This document shows, one piece after another, positions 59,598 through 64,000 of a stretch of 64,000 bases of DNA. The notes beneath the pieces were generated by a model. That model did no database searches and was not told where the DNA came from. It was given only the letters and a program-made list of their open reading frames with translations. Position 1 is the stretch's first letter. Each line of letters begins with the position of its first letter. Source of the stretch: Brachypodium distachyon (taxonomy: Eukaryota > Streptophyta > Magnoliopsida > Poales > Poaceae); NCBI RefSeq assembly GCF_000005505.3, contig NC_016131.3, forward strand, positions 6,159,501-6,223,500. Direction: 5' to 3'. Position numbers and translations under genes: made by a program.

Positions 59598-59959
59598 GTT
59601 TGCTTTTGGTAGCCTTGATCCCTGTGGTGGATCTGTTTATCTAGGAAAATGAGTAGTATTAGTTATTTGTGGAAATCAATGGACGATGGTCGCTATCATG
59701 TATTGTTCTTCTTTGTAAGAAAGAAACTTCAGTGCTGATGCTTTTGCCTGTTGCGTTTCAGATATGTTCTGATCTCTGTGTACTGCTGTGAATGTGTTCC
59801 CTCTATGATTATATATGATTCTCTGGAACTTTGCTTTTGTGCATCTGCTTTCTGAACTGTGGCGTCGAACGAACTTCTGTGGAGTTTTGTCAATCTTGCC
59901 TTGTACTCTTGCAGTCTTGCCAAGATGACATTTCATTCTTGACATCTGCCATGGTCAGT

Positions 59960-62620
59960 GGAGTAATTCCCTGTCTTCAGCCTCCAGGCTCTTTATTGTT
60001 TTGTTTGAGATAGCTGCAGCAATACAGGTGCTCATGAAATACCTTTTCATCTTGACATGCATATGCGTTTCATGGAACTGTGCTGTTGTACACCTGTGCT
60101 TGCTGGTTCCTGGTTAACGTGTATGTATCGGTTTTTGAATAACTCTTTTGCATGCATACAAATAAACGGCATAACCTCACAAGTCACAGATGCTCAACGG
60201 TGCTGTGTGCTAATTCCCACTGATTGCATGCCATATGTGTTTAATCTGGAGTATTTGATTAGAAGTGGCAGTAACATCCATATCCAATGTAACTTAGCTA
60301 CCTGTTCTCACAATTACATGGAGCAAATCTTACTGGAAGTAATCACCCTATATGATGGGATCACTGCCTTTGTTTAGTGACATGCAGATGGACGGCAAAT
60401 TTAAGTGCTAAAATGAACTGTAATGATTTAGTTGTATTTTGCTGAACCTGTGATTTTCAAGTGCTACAGGGCCAAGTTTTTCTTTCAGCAGAGCTCCAAA
60501 CCTGTTAAAAGAACTGGGGGCTTTCTGCTAGCTCTTTTGGCTTGATGCAGGTCACAGCTTCTAGTTTGCATCAGCGTGGACATGGTGATAGTTACTCCAG
60601 TTTCTTGGTGCTTGCAATAAGCATGTGCCTCGTCATCACACGCTGACTGTAATTGCTTTTGAACAGGTCTCTTTCCGAAGCCAAATGCCACCGCAAATTC
60701 ATCATTGGACGATGGTGGCCTTCTTACATACATGGGAAATTTACCCGATAATGGCGAGAACAAGTTGTGGTTTCTACCGCCTGTTGTTTGTTTCGTCCAC
60801 TATTTTCTCCTCCATTCAATATTGTCATGTGGCTGTTTATTGAAATTTTAAGTCCAGGAGGGTAACTCTTTGCCATTGATTTGACAAATAAATGTTCAAT
60901 GTTGTCTCTGCACAGAGTGATCGAAGATGTGGATGAATTTCCGTTTCACTGTCACCCATGTGTTCATGAGGATCTGCTATTCATAGTTTCCCATGGTGCA
61001 CTCCGTTGCTCAGTGCCAACTGTCGAATCAAATTGCTTGCAGCTAAATGGGAGGGTTTCAGTCATTGTAAGCATTAAACCTTACATCACTGTCTCGTTCT
61101 GTGCTATTGTGCACCTGGCTTTTGCTAGTTTCTGAAACTTTTATGTTCTCTGCTACTCAAATAGGTCTGCACTGGGGTGTGGAACTAATTCATGCAAACG
61201 GACCTTCGAGCAGAATCAATCTTGTTTGGACGTTTGCTAAGAAGGATTTGCAGTCTAATGAACATGCATTTTGCGTACAGCACAGTATACTTGCTCACTG
61301 TTCATACCTGCCATTGGCAGCACTAATATGTGTGGAACGCTAGCCCTGTTGCCTTGCCTGCAGTGATAGAGGTATGGAAAACATTTTGGATTGATGTTAT
61401 GTCTTGGTTTTGAATGTCTTCTGCATGCAGATACAAACAGCCTGTGAATTGTAGATTATGCTGAATATACTTTTGAAGAGCTAATTTTTGCATTTTCTTG
61501 TACTACGTCCATTTGACGTGCTAGTACTACATAACTGGACTAATAGACTTGCCTGTAGGCCCCTGATAGTTTCTTCTGATATACGTGCAGCAATACAGCA
61601 ATACAGGTGCTCAGATGAAATACCTTTTCATCTTGACTTGTATCTTATTTTGTGTAACTGTGCTTTTGTACGCTTGTGCTTGCTAGTTCCAGCTTAACTG
61701 TCTTGGTTTCGAATGCCTTCTTTTGCATGCTTACAATAAACAGCATCTGCATTTTAGATTATGGTGTAACTGTTAGTTCTCCCAAATACACATTGGGAGA
61801 ATCTTGCTGGAAATAACCATGTTATATGATAAAATTATTCTCTGTTGAGTGAAACAGAAGGAAGACAAATTTCAGTGTAATTAGAATGAATTGTAACGAT
61901 TTAGTTGTACTGTGCCAAAGTCGTTATTCGGTGCTGCAGGGCCAAGTTCTTTCAATAGAGCTCCAAACCTTTTAGGAACTGGGGCTTTCTGTTCGCCTTC
62001 CTTGGCTAGACGCACTTCAGAACTTCTAATCTGCATCAAGCTTGAACATGGTGTTTTCTACTCCAATTTCTTGGTGCTTGGAAGAAGCATCTGCTCCCTT
62101 AAAGCGTATGCTTACCACAACTGTTCCTTAACAGGTCTCTTTCTGAAGCCAGTTACACCACGACCCCTTATACTCTGGACAACGGTGGCCTTACTTGTAG
62201 ACTTGGGACATTTGCAGAAAAGTTCTGACTGTGACCGCCCCTGTTGTTTCTTGGGTAAATTCTCTTCTTCTCCATTCAGTGTTGAGACGTAACTATTTAT
62301 TCGATATTTCTACATGCAGAAGTAGTCATTAATTGGTGAACCTGCCGAGTTCTTCCTGTGCAGTCTAGGTAAGTTCATGGAAGCAGTGAATTAAAATGTA
62401 CAGTGTTATGTTGTGTGAGTTCACTCTTGATCGTTCCCCTTGTACCCTGTCCAACATTGCCTGGCATGGTGTGCTAGATCCTGTAGCAGAATTTCTGGAC
62501 GTCTGATCTGAGTGAGGGTGGTCCTTGGATGCCATCAGTGCCAACTGTTGAATCAAATTGTTTCCATGTACACGAGAAGATCTCAGTCATTCTAGGTAGC
62601 ATTAAACATAGTTACAACTT
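59960..62620 (+). repeat. Diverged ~1.5-kb tandem duplication downstream of H2B
   Basis: Segments about 59990-61080 and 61570-62610 align in the same order. Shared runs include 'CAGCAATACAGGTGCTCA', 'GAAATACCTTTTCATCTTGA', 'AGAGCTCCAAACC', 'TTTCTTGGTGCTTG', 'AACAGGTCTCTTTC', 'CAGTGCCAACTGT' and 'GAATCAAATTG'. The offset is about 1.47-1.55 kb. There is no open frame longer than about 150 codons and no recognisable protein, so this may be duplicated non-coding or 3'-flank sequence. Confidence 0.8.
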
Positions 62621-63452
62621 CCAGCAGCGTCTTACCATCCTGATCATCAATCCACCCCACCTGGCCCGACCTGATGGTCCAGATTTACAGTAACAATTTA
62701 AGTCCATTGGCATTTCTAATTGCAAGTTTTCAGCACACAACCCCATAGCAATCATGAATGCACCTCAAAACGTGCCTCGCATAATTTCTTGATTGTTTGA
62801 ACCTTGTACGAAATAGAGCATACTGAAGAAATAAATTTCCACTGTACTGAAGCAAGACGCTGTCCTCGGCTTGCAATCGGAATGCACCAGACTTGAGTCC
62901 AAGGCTCCAAGCAGAGCAGGAGGAGCTCCCACACCACATGCTTTCTGTGGCCTGAGAGACATTGTGCGACACCTTGAGTCGTCGTTCACCAATGGTTCTG
63001 ATAGTCCAACTTTTTGCTGAGACGTGGAGCGAGTTCAGATCAGGAGCTGGCAGTGTTAGTTCGTTTGCAGGCAGCAGAGAAGGTAGATTAGATCGGAGAG
63101 AGGGAGCTAGCTGTGTGCGCTGCACGGGCAAAGCTAGACGAGGAGCTCTAAACATCTTAACCAGGGGGGCAAAACACCGGGGCCGAAAAACATCTAAACT
63201 AGATGCAGATCAGTGCACTTTCGAAGCAAGGAAACACAAGACAACACTTCAGCGAGTACCACAATTCTCCCAAGAGAAACACTATCACGACGAGACCACG
63301 GAGTTCAGGGATCCGCGAGAAGGGGAAACCAAAGCAACGGAGCAGAGTTGCACGGCCCGTCACTGCAGCTGCGCAAGTCTAGGCGCGCTCACACACAGAC
63401 ACACACACTGTTACTGTAGTTAAACACACGGCTAGCTAGGCACGGCGGTACG
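62621..63452. other. 3' flank of the kinase gene, no other gene
   Basis: Includes the probable 3' UTR of the minus-strand kinase gene just above 63420. Open frames at 62730-63423 have no recognisable domain. Confidence 0.45.
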
Positions 63453-64000
63453 CTACTTGGCGAAGCCGAAGCAGGAGCAGCCCTGGGCAGTGTTGTCGGG
63501 GATGGCCGGCGTCATGCCTTTCCCCTTGTTGGTGTCGATCTTCTCCAGCAGCGCCACCACCTCGGCCATCTCCGGCCTGTTGTCCGGCTTCCCGTCCCAG
63601 CACCGCGCCATGATCTCCGACAGCGTCCTCGGGCAGCACCTCGGTATGTCCGGCCTGATACCCTGCCAAATGCCACACCAATATCCCATGATCAGACCGT
63701 TGATCAGGTCGACGCAGCGGTTCAAAGACATTGCTCGGCATGACCGACCAGCTTGACGACGTGGTAGGCGATGTCGGCGATGCTGTAGTTGGGGTAGGCC
63801 ATGTTGCAGCAGAAGGTCTCCCAGAGCAGGACGCCGAAGCTGTAGACGTCGCACTTGTGGTCGTAGGGGCGGCCCTCCAGCACCTCTGGCGCCATGTACC
63901 CCAGCGTCCCCGTCTGCCCCGTCATGTTGTTCTCGTTGTCCTGCGCCTCCACGCGCGCCACGCCGAAGTCGGCGATCCTCACCGTCGACTTCTTCTTGTT
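63453..64000 (-). CDS. Raf-like Ser/Thr/Tyr protein kinase (STY13/HT1 type), 3' part
   Basis: The gene continues beyond the window edge. The last two exons on the minus strand are at least 64000-63749 and 63662-63453, joined in phase 0. The visible part starts just before the DFG motif ('VRIADFGVARVEAQ'), followed by the activation segment 'MTGQTGTLGYMAPEVLEG', the 'YDHKCDVYSFGVLLWETFCC' helix region and subdomain XI 'RCWDGKPDNRPEMAEVVALL'. It ends 'GCSCFGFAK'. The 'GTLGYMAPEV' form and the 'PDIPRCCP' block are typical of plant Raf-like (MAPKKK-type) kinases of the STY group. The terminal cysteines may be acylation sites; that is inference. Confidence 0.9.
   Translation of the reverse strand, partial: QEEVDGEDRRLRRGARGGAGQREQHDGADGDAGVHGARGAGGPPLRPQVRRLQLRRPALGDLLLQHGLPQLQHRRHRLPRRQAGRSCRAMSLNRCVDLINGLIMGYWCGIWQGIRPDIPRCCPRTLSEIMARCWDGKPDNRPEMAEVVALLEKIDTNKGKGMTPAIPDNTAQGCSCFGFAK

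Overview
This is nuclear DNA of a grass (Poaceae). The supporting signs are multi-exon genes with GT-AG introns, several Stowaway-type MITEs with TA target duplications, a tRNA-derived SINE, a Copia retrotransposon primed by initiator tRNA-Met, a plastid 16S rRNA fragment embedded in nuclear sequence, and GC-rich first exons. Spacing of about one gene per 6-7 kb and short introns would fit a compact pooid genome such as Brachypodium, but the species is inference.

Layout. 1-10.7 kb: three decayed copies of a Myb/SANT-like gene, two of them inverted, then an intact copy (start 4979). Its exons join in frame to a DUF7081/OBERON-type PHD-finger gene, giving a predicted 711-aa fusion of seven exons. 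11-21 kb: a decayed LINE fragment, a three-exon membrane protein gene (minus), a ~105-bp tandem repeat and a DUF1677 gene (minus). 21.07-24.48 kb: a ten-exon gene for the WD40 subunit (WDR4/Trm82) of the tRNA m7G46 methyltransferase. 24.5-30.6 kb: gene-poor. 30.7-31.4 kb: an FLZ-family-like protein without its zinc finger. 32.9-35.4 kb: autophagy protein ATG16 (minus). 37.8-50.8 kb: a P-class PPR gene (minus) and a 16-exon SUV3-type mitochondrial RNA helicase gene (plus), head to head and flanked by ~0.7-kb direct repeats. 51.8-56.4 kb: a Copia element with matching LTRs and TSD inserted inside a Stowaway MITE. 57.5-57.7 kb: plastid 16S rRNA fragment. 59.1-59.6 kb: histone H2B with classic plant histone promoter motifs, followed by a diverged ~1.5-kb tandem duplication. 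63.45 kb to the end: 3' part of a Raf-like protein kinase gene (minus).

There is no operon or dedicated pathway. Two themes recur. RNA biology genes are prominent (tRNA methyltransferase subunit, PPR, SUV3). Transposon layering is extensive: the SUV3 introns alone hold about six MITEs, one of them a Mutator-type element with a perfect 9-bp target duplication. Exon boundaries were worked out by hand from GT/AG signals and phase. In the fusion gene, WDR4, ATG16, SUV3 and the membrane protein, all phases close into one uninterrupted frame, which is strong internal support. The most unusual items are the Myb/SANT-OBERON fusion with its broken relatives, the FLZ-less FLZ protein, the gag-less Copia element, a perfect 30-bp hairpin in an intron, and the direct repeats around the PPR/SUV3 pair.
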